Below, in pieces: positions 1 through 8,437 of a DNA stretch of 64,000 bases. Origin of the DNA: ZC4RG29 sp964521255 (GTDB taxonomy: Bacteria > Bacteroidota > Bacteroidia > Cytophagales > Cyclobacteriaceae); the NCBI GenBank assembly GCA_964521255.1, contig CAZFRM010000018.1, positions 1-64,000 of the forward strand. The letters are read 5' to 3'. Below the pieces are notes generated by a model. That model was not told the DNA's origin. It saw only the letters and a program-made list of their open reading frames with translations, and did not search any database. The position numbers and the translations under genes were made by a program. Position 1 is the stretch's first letter; each line of letters starts with the position of its first letter.

Positions 1-2
1 TT

Positions 3-113
3 GTAAGCAACGATCGTCATATTTACCAAATCAGGCACAATGATTTTCCGGCTATTCATGTTTTGCGATATGACGAATTTGAAGCACAATACAAATCCAA
101 ATTCTTTTCCTGA
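3..113 (+). CDS. C-terminal end of an unidentified protein, cut by the window edge
   Basis: An open frame enters from the left edge and ends in TGA at 111-113, giving 36 residues ending in YKSKFFS. The composition (charged, with aromatic residues) is that of a normal soluble protein C-terminus. The downstream permease gene points toward it, so the two are convergent. I do not recognise the family. A chance open frame of this length is possible. Confidence 0.35.
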   Translation, partial: VSNDRHIYQIRHNDFPAIHVLRYDEFEAQYKSKFFS

Positions 114-167
114 TTTCAGCTTTTGAAAACCAGGCATGAGCTTTTTACACGTGGTTGACATATTTAA

Positions 168-2765
168 TTATTCCGATTTCAAACTATCCACCGGATTCGT
201 CATAGCAGCTTTAATAGCCTGAAAACTGATCGTCAATAAAGCAATCATGACCGCTCCCACTGCGGCAACAGCAAACACCCACCATTGAATGGTGATTCGA
301 TACTCAAAACCTTTTAGCCAATTAGTCATGACATAGTAAGCAACAGGTATTGAGAGTAGTATCGAAATCAATACCAGCTTCATAAAATCTTTAGACAATA
401 AGGCTGCTATTTGTGATACGCTTGCGCCTAATACTTTTCGGATTCCTACTTCCTTCGTGCGTTGCTCCGCAGTAAAAATCACCAATCCCAAAAGTCCTAA
501 GCTCGAAATGAATATAGCGAGGAAAGCAAAGTATCCAGACAGTTCCTTGGCAACTTGCTCACTTTGATATAAGGAAGCGTATTCGTCATTGGCAAATTGA
601 GGTTCGAAGATGAATTCGGGATTTAGTTTTTTATGTAGTTCTTCCAGGCCAGCTAAAGAGGTAGCTGTCTTTTCCGGGTCAGTACGGATCAGCGCGATAC
701 CTCCCCACGGGTTTCTATTTAGCCTTAGCACCAATGGATCAATTGGCACATGAAGTGAATTAAAATGAAAATCTTTTACTACACCAATGATGGTCCCTTT
801 TATACCCCAAAATGTAAGCGGCATTCCAATTGGGTCTTTGTAACCTATAATTCTTAGCGCCTTTTCATTGATTAAATAATTGGTGGAATCGGTAAAGTCT
901 TCCGAAAAATCCCGACCTGCAATCATAGTTGCCTGCATTGTTTGTACAAAATCATACCCGACAGCAGCTTGCACAAATACAGGCTTTGTATCAGGCGATT
1001 TACCTTCCCACTCCACCCATCCGGTGGTGTTTTCCAATTGCACAGGCCGATAAGACATGTGGCTAATCTCAAGGACGCCCGGAACTTTTATCGCTTCCTG
1101 TTTGAATGTATTGAAGTTGGTAACCATTTTTCCCGACAAGGGTAGATAAATGAGATTGTTTTTTTGATACCCCAGGTTTTTATTCTGAATAAACGATACT
1201 TGTCCTGAGATCACAATCATACCGACAATAAAAATCATCGATAACGCGAATTGAAATACTACCAATCCTTTTCGGAAAAAGAGGGCAGCAGAACTGGTTT
1301 TCAAATTTTGTTTTATAACTAACATTGGCCTAAAGGAAGATAGTAGCAGAGCTGGATAACTACCTGATATAATGCCTGTGATCAAAGTTAAAGCGATCAT
1401 TCCGATCCAGAATCTTCCATCCATCAAAGGAGCTTGAATATTTTTTCCGGTAAGCAGATTGAATTGCGGTAACAAGATTAATAATGTTACCAACGCGATA
1501 AATACGGCTATAAAAGTAAGCATAAGAGCCTCCAGCATGAATTGAGTGACCAATGCTGTTTTGATGGCGCCATTTACTTTCCGCACCCCAATTTCCTTGG
1601 CTCTCTTTAACGAGCGGGCGGTACTCAAATTCATAAAATTGACGCAGGCTATCAGCAGGATGAAAATGGCTACCCAACTAAAGAGCTGCACGTATTCTAT
1701 TCGTCCGCCTGCCACTTTTCCATCTTTAAAATTTGAATACAAATACTTCTCTCCAAAAGGTTGCATACTCAACTCAAGACGATCGAGATCAGAATATTCT
1801 TTGTCATAGTTTTTTATAAAATGCTGAAGCTTTGGTTTGAGTGTTTCTGCATTTGCATGTTCACGTAGTTTAATGAAGGTAGTAGGTCCGCTATTATGCC
1901 AAACTTTCACCCATGCATTTCTTTCAAGAAAGAAGTCCCAGTTGATTACATATTCAAATTTTTCAGAAACATTGCCACCCAAATCTTCAAACACGGCCGT
2001 TATTTTTAAGTCTTTGTAATTTTCAAAGCGCACTGATTTGTCCATAGCCAACTCCGGGCTTCCAAAGAAAGCAGTTGCCATTTTTCGTGAGACGGCTATA
2101 CTTTCGGGTGTCTTCAATGCTGTTTCTTTCGAGCCCTGTAGCAAGGGATAAGAAAATATTTTAAAAAAATCCGCTCCGGCAGAATTTCCAAAAAGCTTCA
2201 TTCGCTTATCATCTGCACCAAACGTTCTGTATTCACTACTATAGTTACAGGCATATTCAACTTCGGGCAATACTCTTTTTAGCTCTTCACCTAATAGACC
2301 GGGCGTATCATAACCCCCATACGTGATTTCATGACCAGAGTATTCGGTGCTGGTAATCGTATAAATGCGATCTAAATTCTCGTGAAAGGCATCGACCTGG
2401 TATTCATCCAGCACCCACAGTGCAATAAGAACACTGCAGGTTAACCCAAGAGCCAGCCCCGAAATATTTATAAAGGAGAAGGTTTTGTTTTTTAAAAGGT
2501 TTCTCCACCCGATTGTTAAATAGCTTTTATACATACCGAAAGAATTTGGTTGATAAAAATTCTTAAACGACTTCATAAACTCCGGCCTGAAATATCTGAG
2601 TACACTCCATGTGAATTTCCATTTTGCTTTGCGCGGAGAACTTTCAAACTGCTTTTTATAAATCTCCAACAAGTCTCCTTCAATCTCATCGAGACAATCT
2701 TCGCGGCAGAACCAGCGGAGAAATTTCAGAAAACGTTGGGGTGGTATGGGGTTATCTTTTTTCAA
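168..2765 (-). CDS. ABC transporter permease, FtsX/MacB type, with N-terminal permease prefix domain
   Basis: An 865-residue inner-membrane protein. The first ~75 residues form the permease prefix domain 2 seen in Cytophagales (RWFCRED, then DEIEGDL, then a KAKWKFTWSV stretch). A first transmembrane helix follows at about 90-120, then a MacB-like periplasmic core, three helices of an FtsX domain (about 360-480), a second core and a second FtsX domain with the EVGIRKVLGAS motif near the C-terminus. This is a tandem MacB-like permease in one chain. Known MacB/LolE relatives work with a separate ATPase in export or lipoprotein release; no ATPase gene is in the window. It lies 96 bp behind a paralogue of the same build and shares its strand with padR, so all three may be co-transcribed. 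Substrate unknown. Confidence 0.9.
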   Translation of the reverse strand: MKKDNPIPPQRFLKFLRWFCREDCLDEIEGDLLEIYKKQFESSPRKAKWKFTWSVLRYFRPEFMKSFKNFYQPNSFGMYKSYLTIGWRNLLKNKTFSFINISGLALGLTCSVLIALWVLDEYQVDAFHENLDRIYTITSTEYSGHEITYGGYDTPGLLGEELKRVLPEVEYACNYSSEYRTFGADDKRMKLFGNSAGADFFKIFSYPLLQGSKETALKTPESIAVSRKMATAFFGSPELAMDKSVRFENYKDLKITAVFEDLGGNVSEKFEYVINWDFFLERNAWVKVWHNSGPTTFIKLREHANAETLKPKLQHFIKNYDKEYSDLDRLELSMQPFGEKYLYSNFKDGKVAGGRIEYVQLFSWVAIFILLIACVNFMNLSTARSLKRAKEIGVRKVNGAIKTALVTQFMLEALMLTFIAVFIALVTLLILLPQFNLLTGKNIQAPLMDGRFWIGMIALTLITGIISGSYPALLLSSFRPMLVIKQNLKTSSAALFFRKGLVVFQFALSMIFIVGMIVISGQVSFIQNKNLGYQKNNLIYLPLSGKMVTNFNTFKQEAIKVPGVLEISHMSYRPVQLENTTGWVEWEGKSPDTKPVFVQAAVGYDFVQTMQATMIAGRDFSEDFTDSTNYLINEKALRIIGYKDPIGMPLTFWGIKGTIIGVVKDFHFNSLHVPIDPLVLRLNRNPWGGIALIRTDPEKTATSLAGLEELHKKLNPEFIFEPQFANDEYASLYQSEQVAKELSGYFAFLAIFISSLGLLGLVIFTAEQRTKEVGIRKVLGASVSQIAALLSKDFMKLVLISILLSIPVAYYVMTNWLKGFEYRITIQWWVFAVAAVGAVMIALLTISFQAIKAAMTNPVDSLKSE

Positions 2766-2861
2766 TTCACTTTTTCGTTTAGTAGGCAGTAGGCAAGGAA
2801 ACAGTAGGCAATCGTTGTCAATTCTGATTTGCTTACTGCCAATTGCCTACTCCCTACTTTT

Positions 2862-5471
2862 TTATTCCGACTGCAAACTATCCACCGGGTTCATCAGTGA
2901 CGCTTTAAGTGATTGATAACCGATGGAAAGATTCGCGATGACGAATGCCAGTACACCAGCCAGTGCAAACGTCCACCATTCGATATTCACCCGGTAAGCA
3001 AAGTCTTGTAGCCACGAGTGCATAGCATACCAGCCAACGGGTATGGACACGATGAACGCAATAAACACCAACCGTAGAAAATCTTTCGACACCAATACAA
3101 CAATGCTCTGGACCGAAGCACCCAGCACCTTTCGTATGCCAATTTCTTTGGTGCGCTGACCGGATAAAAAAGCTGCCAACCCGAACAACCCTAATGACGC
3201 GATAAGAACAGACACCACCGTGAAGAAACCGAAGATTTCTCCCAGCTTCATTTCGCTTGCATAAAGTTGTTTAAAATTTTCATCGAGAAACTGGTAGTCC
3301 AACGGATAAGGAGAATTCGCTTTGATGGATTTCTCAAGATAGGCAAGCGTTTCGGGGATTTCTCCATGTTTCACCTTCACCGAAATGTAGCTGCCCCGGT
3401 TTTCCGATAAACGGATCATGAGAGGTTGAATGGGAAGGTGCATGGAGTGCATGTGAAAATCTCGCACGACTCCGATGATATTTTTAGAATCTCCATGATA
3501 AATCTGCTTCCCGATAGCTTCTTCCGGTGTCCATCCCAGTGCTTTGGCAGCCGTTTCGTTGATGAGATACGATTGCTCACTATCATTACTCATTTCCTGT
3601 GAAAAATTACGCCCCGCCAGAAGTTTGATGCCAAACACGTCCATGAAATTGTACTCCACCTGCCATTGATAAATCGCAAGTCCTTCCTTTTCATCTGCTC
3701 CCGGCTTATTGCTGATAATGCTGCTCGATGTGATATGAGTAGGAAGATGTGAAGACATGGTTGCGCTGAGGATATGCTGATTCTGCGACCATTCGTTGGA
3801 GAGATGCTGGAATTTACCCCTAAGCGAACGATCTATCAACCGGATTGCAACCACATCTTCCTTATCGTAACCCAGTTCCTTTTGCTGCATATACTGCAAC
3901 TGCTGCCAGATCACAAGGCTACTGATCACAAGCGTAATGGATACCGCAAACTGCACTATAATGAGCAACCGTTGCAAACTGAACCCGGAAACCTTTACAT
4001 CCGCTCTTGCCTTCAACACTTCCATTGGGCGAAGGGACGACATCATCAGTGCAGGATAGCTGCCGGAGAAAATACCAACCAGCAACACTAATAGTAACAA
4101 GCCCGGCAACAACAACGGATTGGAAAGAAAATTCAGTTCAACCGGCCGCTCCATCATCCTGCCAAAGCAGGGCAACAATAGATAGGTTAAGCCCACGGCC
4201 AGTAAGAGCGACAGAAAAGCGATCAGAACAGATTCCCCTAAGAACTGGCCGATGAGCTGCCTTCGAACGGCTCCCACTACTTTTCGCAAGCCCACCTCGC
4301 GCGACCGCTTGATGGAACGAGCCACTGCCAGGTTCATGTAGTTTACACAGGCTAACAACAACACGATCAACGCCACGATGGAGAAAAGGTAAACGGCATC
4401 CCTATTGCCTTTTATACCAATATCAGAATTGATATGCGACTGAAAGTATATATCCGCCAAAGGCTGGATGAAATACTGATCGTTGAAAGGATAATCCGCG
4501 TAATCTTCGGGAAGCTGGTATTTTGCAAGGAGAGCCGGAAATTTTTTCTCCACGGAAGACGGATCTGCGTCATCCGCCAATACAAAGAATGTATGAAACG
4601 AATTATTGCTCCATCCGGTGCGCTTCATGCTTTCTACATAATTTTTGTTGTAGAGAATATTGACGATAAATGAATACCGCAAAGACGAATTGGATGGGGG
4701 ATCATCAATAACTGCTGTAACATGGTAGCCTTCTTCATCCTGGTAGTGGAGGGACCGACCTACCGGGGATTCGTCTCCAAAAATAGTTTTGGCAAGCGAC
4801 CGGGTAAGAACAATACTTTTGGGATCGGCAAGCGCTGTTTTTGAATTACCCTCCATAAATAGAATGGTAAATACATCAAAGAATTGACTATCACCCGCCA
4901 GGCCATCCTTCCAAAAGTGTTGATCGCCAATGCTAAGCAACCCCGATGATTGTTCCACAGAAGTAGCATAAACCACCTCCGGAAATTCTTCACGCATCAC
5001 CGAAGCCAGTTGAGCCGGTGTTACTGCAAAGTAGTCCGTGCCCAAATGCACATTGCCTGTTTGCTTTTGGTAAACCCGGTAGATATGATCGGCATTTTCA
5101 TAAAAGCTGTTGTACGAAAACTCATGCTGCACATACAGCAGTATGGTCATAAAGCAGGTAAGAGCCAATGCCAGCCCACCGATGTTGATGGTTGAGTACA
5201 GCTTTTGCCTCACAAGATTCCTCCAACTGATCTTAAAATAACTTCTATACATACCGAGAGAATTAGGTTGATAATTCTTAAACGACTTCATAAACTCCGG
5301 CCGGAAGTATTTGATCACACTCCATGTAAATTTCCATTTTGCTTTGCGTGGTGTGCTTTGATATTCTTTTTCGAAAACCTCTGTCAAGTCTCCTTCAATC
5401 TCTTCGAGATAATCCTCGCGGCAGAACCAGCGGAGGAAATCAAGAGCACGCCGGGGAGGGGATATTTTCAT
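2862..5471 (-). CDS. ABC transporter permease, FtsX/MacB type, with N-terminal permease prefix domain (paralogue)
   Basis: An 869-residue paralogue of the neighbouring downstream permease, with the same order: prefix domain (RWFCREDYLEEIEGDL, KAKWKFTWSV), transmembrane helix, periplasmic core, FtsX domain, second core and C-terminal FtsX domain (KEIGIRKVLGAS). The start at MKISPPRR puts the prefix domain at the very N-terminus as in the paralogue. It follows padR by 186 bp on the same strand. PadR-permease pairs of this type are common in Bacteroidota, so PadR control of both permeases is a reasonable inference. Two such chains could form a heterodimer or reflect simple duplication. No ATPase partner is encoded here. 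Confidence 0.9.
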   Translation of the reverse strand: MKISPPRRALDFLRWFCREDYLEEIEGDLTEVFEKEYQSTPRKAKWKFTWSVIKYFRPEFMKSFKNYQPNSLGMYRSYFKISWRNLVRQKLYSTINIGGLALALTCFMTILLYVQHEFSYNSFYENADHIYRVYQKQTGNVHLGTDYFAVTPAQLASVMREEFPEVVYATSVEQSSGLLSIGDQHFWKDGLAGDSQFFDVFTILFMEGNSKTALADPKSIVLTRSLAKTIFGDESPVGRSLHYQDEEGYHVTAVIDDPPSNSSLRYSFIVNILYNKNYVESMKRTGWSNNSFHTFFVLADDADPSSVEKKFPALLAKYQLPEDYADYPFNDQYFIQPLADIYFQSHINSDIGIKGNRDAVYLFSIVALIVLLLACVNYMNLAVARSIKRSREVGLRKVVGAVRRQLIGQFLGESVLIAFLSLLLAVGLTYLLLPCFGRMMERPVELNFLSNPLLLPGLLLLVLLVGIFSGSYPALMMSSLRPMEVLKARADVKVSGFSLQRLLIIVQFAVSITLVISSLVIWQQLQYMQQKELGYDKEDVVAIRLIDRSLRGKFQHLSNEWSQNQHILSATMSSHLPTHITSSSIISNKPGADEKEGLAIYQWQVEYNFMDVFGIKLLAGRNFSQEMSNDSEQSYLINETAAKALGWTPEEAIGKQIYHGDSKNIIGVVRDFHMHSMHLPIQPLMIRLSENRGSYISVKVKHGEIPETLAYLEKSIKANSPYPLDYQFLDENFKQLYASEMKLGEIFGFFTVVSVLIASLGLFGLAAFLSGQRTKEIGIRKVLGASVQSIVVLVSKDFLRLVFIAFIVSIPVGWYAMHSWLQDFAYRVNIEWWTFALAGVLAFVIANLSIGYQSLKASLMNPVDSLQSE

Positions 5472-5657
5472 AGGGGAAGTCGGTCATTTTAGTGTCTTGA
5501 CAGCAGGGTTACTCAGGCTTTGTCTATTGGTTACAGTCATTTTTTCAGAGGGAAAATGCTCTCAGCCAGAAATTTTTTTCACTAAAAACATCTTTTTTTC
5601 AGCTGTTATCAGAAGCATTTTTCCCTATGAAAATGTATGATTTCAGACTCCATTTTT

Positions 5658-5984
5658 CTAACTAAAAGTTACCTTCGGTATCTGCTTATAGATACTTGTC
5701 CGAAGCGCATATTGATGATCCAGTACGCGCTTTCCCAGGGCGGTGATAACGTAGAATTTCTTCCTTCGTCCGCCTCTGTCCTCTGTAATTCCACCGAAGC
5801 GTGACCGGAGAAATCCTTTATCTTCCATTCGCTTAAGTGCCACATGAACAGCACTTATGTTCACCTTCTTTTCAAGTTTTTCTTCCAGACCTTCGAGTAT
5901 GGAAACACCGTAGGCTTCATCGTGAAGAGCAGCTACCATAAGGAGAACAAGCTCTTCAAATTCTCCGAGTGATTGATCCTTCAT
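5658..5984 (-). CDS. PadR family transcriptional regulator
   Basis: A 108-residue winged-helix repressor of the short PadR class. The N-terminus LGEFEELVLLMVAALHDEAYGVSI is followed by the recognition region SAVHVALKRMEDKGFL, the wing with GGRRKKFYVIT, and a short C-terminal helix. The start ATG (CAT at 5982-5984) lies 12 bp from the inner edge of a large inverted repeat (5993-6052), the likely operator. It is the first gene of a minus-strand run leading into two permeases, and divergent from the SWIB gene. Family members sense small hydrophobic compounds or phenolic acids; the ligand here is unknown. Confidence 0.9.
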   Translation of the reverse strand: MKDQSLGEFEELVLLMVAALHDEAYGVSILEGLEEKLEKKVNISAVHVALKRMEDKGFLRSRFGGITEDRGGRRKKFYVITALGKRVLDHQYALRTSIYKQIPKVTFS

Positions 5985-5992
5985 TTACTGAT

Positions 5993-6052
5993 TTTATTTA
6001 CTTAACAAACGTGAATGTAATACATTAGTTTCATTTTTGTTAAGTAAATAAA
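5993..6052. promoter_or_regulatory. Nested inverted repeat, likely PadR operator
   Basis: Two perfect 17-bp arms (5993-6009 and 6036-6052, core TTTACTTAACAAA / TTTGTTAAGTAAA) flank a smaller perfect palindrome AATGTA-A-TACATT at 6014-6026. The ATGT/ACAT half-sites resemble known PadR-family operators. The position directly in front of padR, in the divergent padR/SWIB gap, suggests autoregulation. Binding is inferred. Confidence 0.6.
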
Positions 6053-6174
6053 CTATTTATTTTTCATAGGAGAATTTGATGTTGTTCAGAAGAGAGAGAA
6101 GGTAAGGCGAGAAGATACAACGTTTGTAAATTCAAATTCAATTAACTAACTACGCACAAAATAAATTAAACGCT

Positions 6175-6561
6175 ATGGCAAAGAAAGCAAGCAAGAAAAA
6201 GGCAGCGAAGAAAAAAGCTGCTCCAAAGAAGGCTGCTAAGAAAGCAGTAAAGAAAGTAGTGAAGGCAGTAAAGAAAACTGCTAAGAAAGCGGCTAAGAAA
6301 AAGTCAGCCAGAAAACCTAATGCGGCATTCATGGTTGCCCTTACGCCAAGTGCAACACTGGCAGCAGTAATTGGCAGCAAGGCTGTACCCAGAACAGAGA
6401 TCATCAAGAAGATCTGGGATTACATCAAGAAGAACGGTCTCCAGGACAAAGCGAACAGGAGAATGATCAACGGCGACGAAAAGCTGAAAGCAGTTTTCGG
6501 AGGCAAAAGTCAGGTATCTATGTTTGATTTGGCCAAGATCGTCAGCCAGCACGTGAAGTAA
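6175..6561 (+). CDS. SWIB/MDM2-domain protein with histone H1-like lysine/alanine-rich tail
   Basis: A 128-residue basic protein. Residues 1-48 are almost only Lys and Ala in KKAAKK-type repeats, like the C-terminal tails of eukaryotic histone H1 and bacterial HctB-like proteins. Residues about 50-128 form a SWIB domain (VPRTEIIKKIWDYIKKNGLQD, then KLKAVFGG and MFDLAKIVSQH). In eukaryotes SWIB is a chromatin-remodelling complex domain; in Chlamydia and Bacteroidota stand-alone SWIB proteins are thought to act on the nucleoid. The tail would give non-specific DNA binding. It is a single gene, divergent from padR, with its own terminator at 6583-6617. Confidence 0.92.
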   Translation: MAKKASKKKAAKKKAAPKKAAKKAVKKVVKAVKKTAKKAAKKKSARKPNAAFMVALTPSATLAAVIGSKAVPRTEIIKKIWDYIKKNGLQDKANRRMINGDEKLKAVFGGKSQVSMFDLAKIVSQHVK

Positions 6562-6582
6562 TTCGCGAATTATTCAGAGATC

Positions 6583-6617
6583 AAAAAAACCTGGGCAGTG
6601 ATGTTCGGGTTTTTTTT
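6583..6617 (+). terminator. Rho-independent terminator after the SWIB gene
   Basis: AAAAAAACCTG pairs with CGGGTTTTTTT across a 12-nt loop (one G-T wobble), starting 21 bp after the SWIB stop codon, and the T-run completes it. Confidence 0.75.
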
Positions 6618-6726
6618 ATTTAGGTTAATGGTTAATGGTTAAATGTTAATGTGACAGACAATTATTAATCGTAAAGGTCAGCTTAAACATTTTGCATCCA
6701 CTACTCCGAAAACGAATCTTTAAAGT

Positions 6727-6780
6727 CCCTCTCCTTTGGAGAGGGATTTAGCCTGCCTGGCCGGCAAAGGCAGGGGTGAG
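6727..6780. repeat. Dispersed inverted repeat with a second GC-rich palindrome inside it
   Basis: CCCTCTCC-TTT-GGAGAGGG (6727-6745) is a perfect hairpin of a type common between Bacteroidota genes. Its usual continuation (ATTTAG then GGGTGAGG) is interrupted at 6752-6774 by a separate palindrome, CCTGCCT-GGCCGGCAA-AGGCAGG. This gap between the SWIB gene and the GlxA gene also holds a TTAATGGTTAA direct-repeat run at about 6624-6652. Confidence 0.65.
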
Positions 6781-6864
6781 GCCGGAGTCAAATCGGAATA
6801 AACTAAAGTAGAAACAGCCAATACTATTTATTTAGGCAAAGACATCCAATTACTTTAACCTTAA

Positions 6865-7008
6865 CTATGAGGCTATTTTCACCATCCGGTTTTCTGCATC
6901 TGCAGCGTATGCAAGGCATGCCAGGATGTCTTCCCGGGTAAGCATTGGAAAGTGATCCATGATTTCATCAAACGTATTTCCCCGAAGGCCATCGCACACC
7001 CTGTATCC
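6865..7008 (-). pseudogene. C-terminal remnant of a DUF433 (VapB-like antitoxin family) gene
   Basis: On the minus strand an open frame ending in TAG (6865-6867) reads GNTFDEIMDHFPMLTREDI, then LACLAYAAD. This is the signature of the C-terminal half of DUF433 proteins (EEIL.DFP.LT.EDI.A.LAYAA). DUF433 proteins are small winged-helix antitoxins usually paired with a PIN-like toxin. The N-terminal half is missing: the frame meets a stop at 7009-7011, within the dispersed repeat of 7007-7045. No toxin gene is adjacent. Recognition rests on about 40 residues. Confidence 0.65.
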
Positions 7009-7045
7009 CTAAAGGGGCCAGCGCGCTGTGATTCTCCCTTTAGGG
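7007..7045. repeat. Inverted repeat at the break point of the DUF433 relic
   Basis: CCCTAAAGGG (7007-7016) and CCCTTTAGGG (7036-7045) are each near self-complementary and together form perfect 10-bp arms around a GCGCGC-centred loop. The trailing GGGCGTGGGGTGG resembles the tail of the 6727 repeat, so both probably belong to one family. Confidence 0.55.
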
Positions 7046-7144
7046 AGTTAGAGGGCGTGGGGTGGCTTAACTTAATGACGAAAATTCTTAACAGCGACAA
7101 TTTGAAATACACCCTAATTGTCATTCCATTTGAATCTTGATTTC

Positions 7145-8131
7145 TTACGCCAAAGCGTGAATAGTTTCCTTGTTATATTTCTGACGATACTGAACCGGTG
7201 ATAATCCTGTAATTCTTTTAAAGGTATTTCGAAATGCTTTCGTATCGTTATAGCCCACGCTGTACATCACCTCATTTACATTCTCACGCGATGATTCAAG
7301 TTGTATTTTTGCAGCTTCAATTTTTACCCGTTGAATGTATTCACTTACCGTATTGGAAGTAGCCTTCTTAAATCGTCTCTCAAGATTACGGCGGCCAATC
7401 GCCAGCATAGAAGCCAATTGATCCACCGTTATCTTATCCTGAAAATTCTTTTCAATAAACTCCTGGGCCTTCTTGATTTGATTATCCTCGTGTTCTTTTT
7501 GTCCCTGGAATATGATGAAGGACAATTGATCTTCACGCTCAATGTTAAGCGCAAATACTTTAGCTGACAAGACAGCGATGTCACGCCCCGCATATTTTTC
7601 TATGAGGTAAAGAATGAGATTTGTATAAGAGAAAGCTCCGCCGCTAGTATAGATTCCTTGCTCGTCAGTGACTACCTTTTCGGTTACCAGGTTTACTTCA
7701 GGAAACATTTTTCTGAAATTATTTTCCGCCAGCCAGTGTGTTGCACATTTTTTTCCATTCACAAGTCCTGTAGAAGCAAGCAGAAAAGCTCCGAGGCAAA
7801 GGCTTGCGACTTCAGCTCCTTTATTACGTTGATTAATGATCCATGGAATGAAAGCACTATTTTCTTTTATTGCTTCGCTAAGATCCCCATCGAGCGCAGG
7901 TATGATGATGAGATCGGTTTGTTTTACATCATCGATAAGCACGTTTGCATTAGCCGTAAATGATCCTCCGCATAACGGTGTCTGGTGCGTTAGCCCAACT
8001 AACTGAACATTGAAAATGGGAGGAGCTCCTTTCGACATATAAAAGTGATTTACCTGTGTAAGCAATTGACGAGAACCTTCAAGGCTTCCGAGAATGGCTC
8101 TTTTGGGAACAAGGATGGATATATGTTTCAT
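7145..8131 (-). CDS. GlxA-family transcriptional regulator (DJ-1/PfpI domain plus AraC helix-turn-helix)
   Basis: A 328-residue protein. Residues 1-190 form a DJ-1/PfpI-like amidotransferase fold, with the elbow motif ASLCLGAF placing Cys112 where the family carries its nucleophile. Residues about 220-320 hold two AraC helix-turn-helix motifs (ITVDQLASMLAIGRRNLERRF and the ending GLSPVQYRQKY). GlxA-like proteins are cytosolic regulators in which the DJ-1 domain is thought to sense a ligand rather than act as an enzyme. It is a single gene, divergent from the small-protein island that starts at 8269, so that island is a plausible target. Confidence 0.9.
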   Translation of the reverse strand: MKHISILVPKRAILGSLEGSRQLLTQVNHFYMSKGAPPIFNVQLVGLTHQTPLCGGSFTANANVLIDDVKQTDLIIIPALDGDLSEAIKENSAFIPWIINQRNKGAEVASLCLGAFLLASTGLVNGKKCATHWLAENNFRKMFPEVNLVTEKVVTDEQGIYTSGGAFSYTNLILYLIEKYAGRDIAVLSAKVFALNIEREDQLSFIIFQGQKEHEDNQIKKAQEFIEKNFQDKITVDQLASMLAIGRRNLERRFKKATSNTVSEYIQRVKIEAAKIQLESSRENVNEVMYSVGYNDTKAFRNTFKRITGLSPVQYRQKYNKETIHALA

Positions 8132-8268
8132 ATCTCAAATTTAATGTTGGTTAATGTCGCGATCAACACCTCAAAATGCCGGATTTGCACCCTTCCATCT
8201 TAACGATAACGAAATAATTTTGATGTGTTATAAGGCTAATGATTTTCAAACTTTAGACACTGGATAAC

Positions 8269-8397
8269 ATGGAAAAGTACAAATTAGAGAATGACCTTAA
8301 CGTTTTTGGTAAACGTGTGGAAAATTTTCCTGATGGCATTGGAGAAGCTTTTGATGATTTGGTAAGCGTAGTTCAGGATGGATGCCCTGAACTTTAA
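8269..8397 (+). pseudogene. Truncated GyrI-like (AraC effector-binding) protein
   Basis: ATG at 8269 opens a 42-codon frame. It reads LNVFGKRVENFPDGIGEAFDDL, which matches the start of stand-alone GyrI-like effector-binding proteins of Bacteroidota (VFG..V..FP.GI.EAFD.L). It then runs into an unrelated tail (CPEL, stop). The family is about 150 residues, so roughly three quarters are gone. It lies 40 bp upstream of the hydrolase gene and probably led that transcript. Confidence 0.5.
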
Positions 8398-8437
8398 ATT
8401 CTCTTCACATAAACCTGGAGCCGAACAATTAATATTA

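Noticed and set aside
6150..6407. Hydrophobic, Phe/Ala-rich frame opposite the SWIB gene
   Set aside because: It is the antisense reading of the Lys/Ala tail codons (AAG/GCT), which always yields Leu/Phe/Ala. No start context.
6879..7140. Overlapping open frames on both strands in the gap before the GlxA gene
   Set aside because: They cross the hairpin repeat and run in other frames than the DUF433 remnant; no protein-like features.
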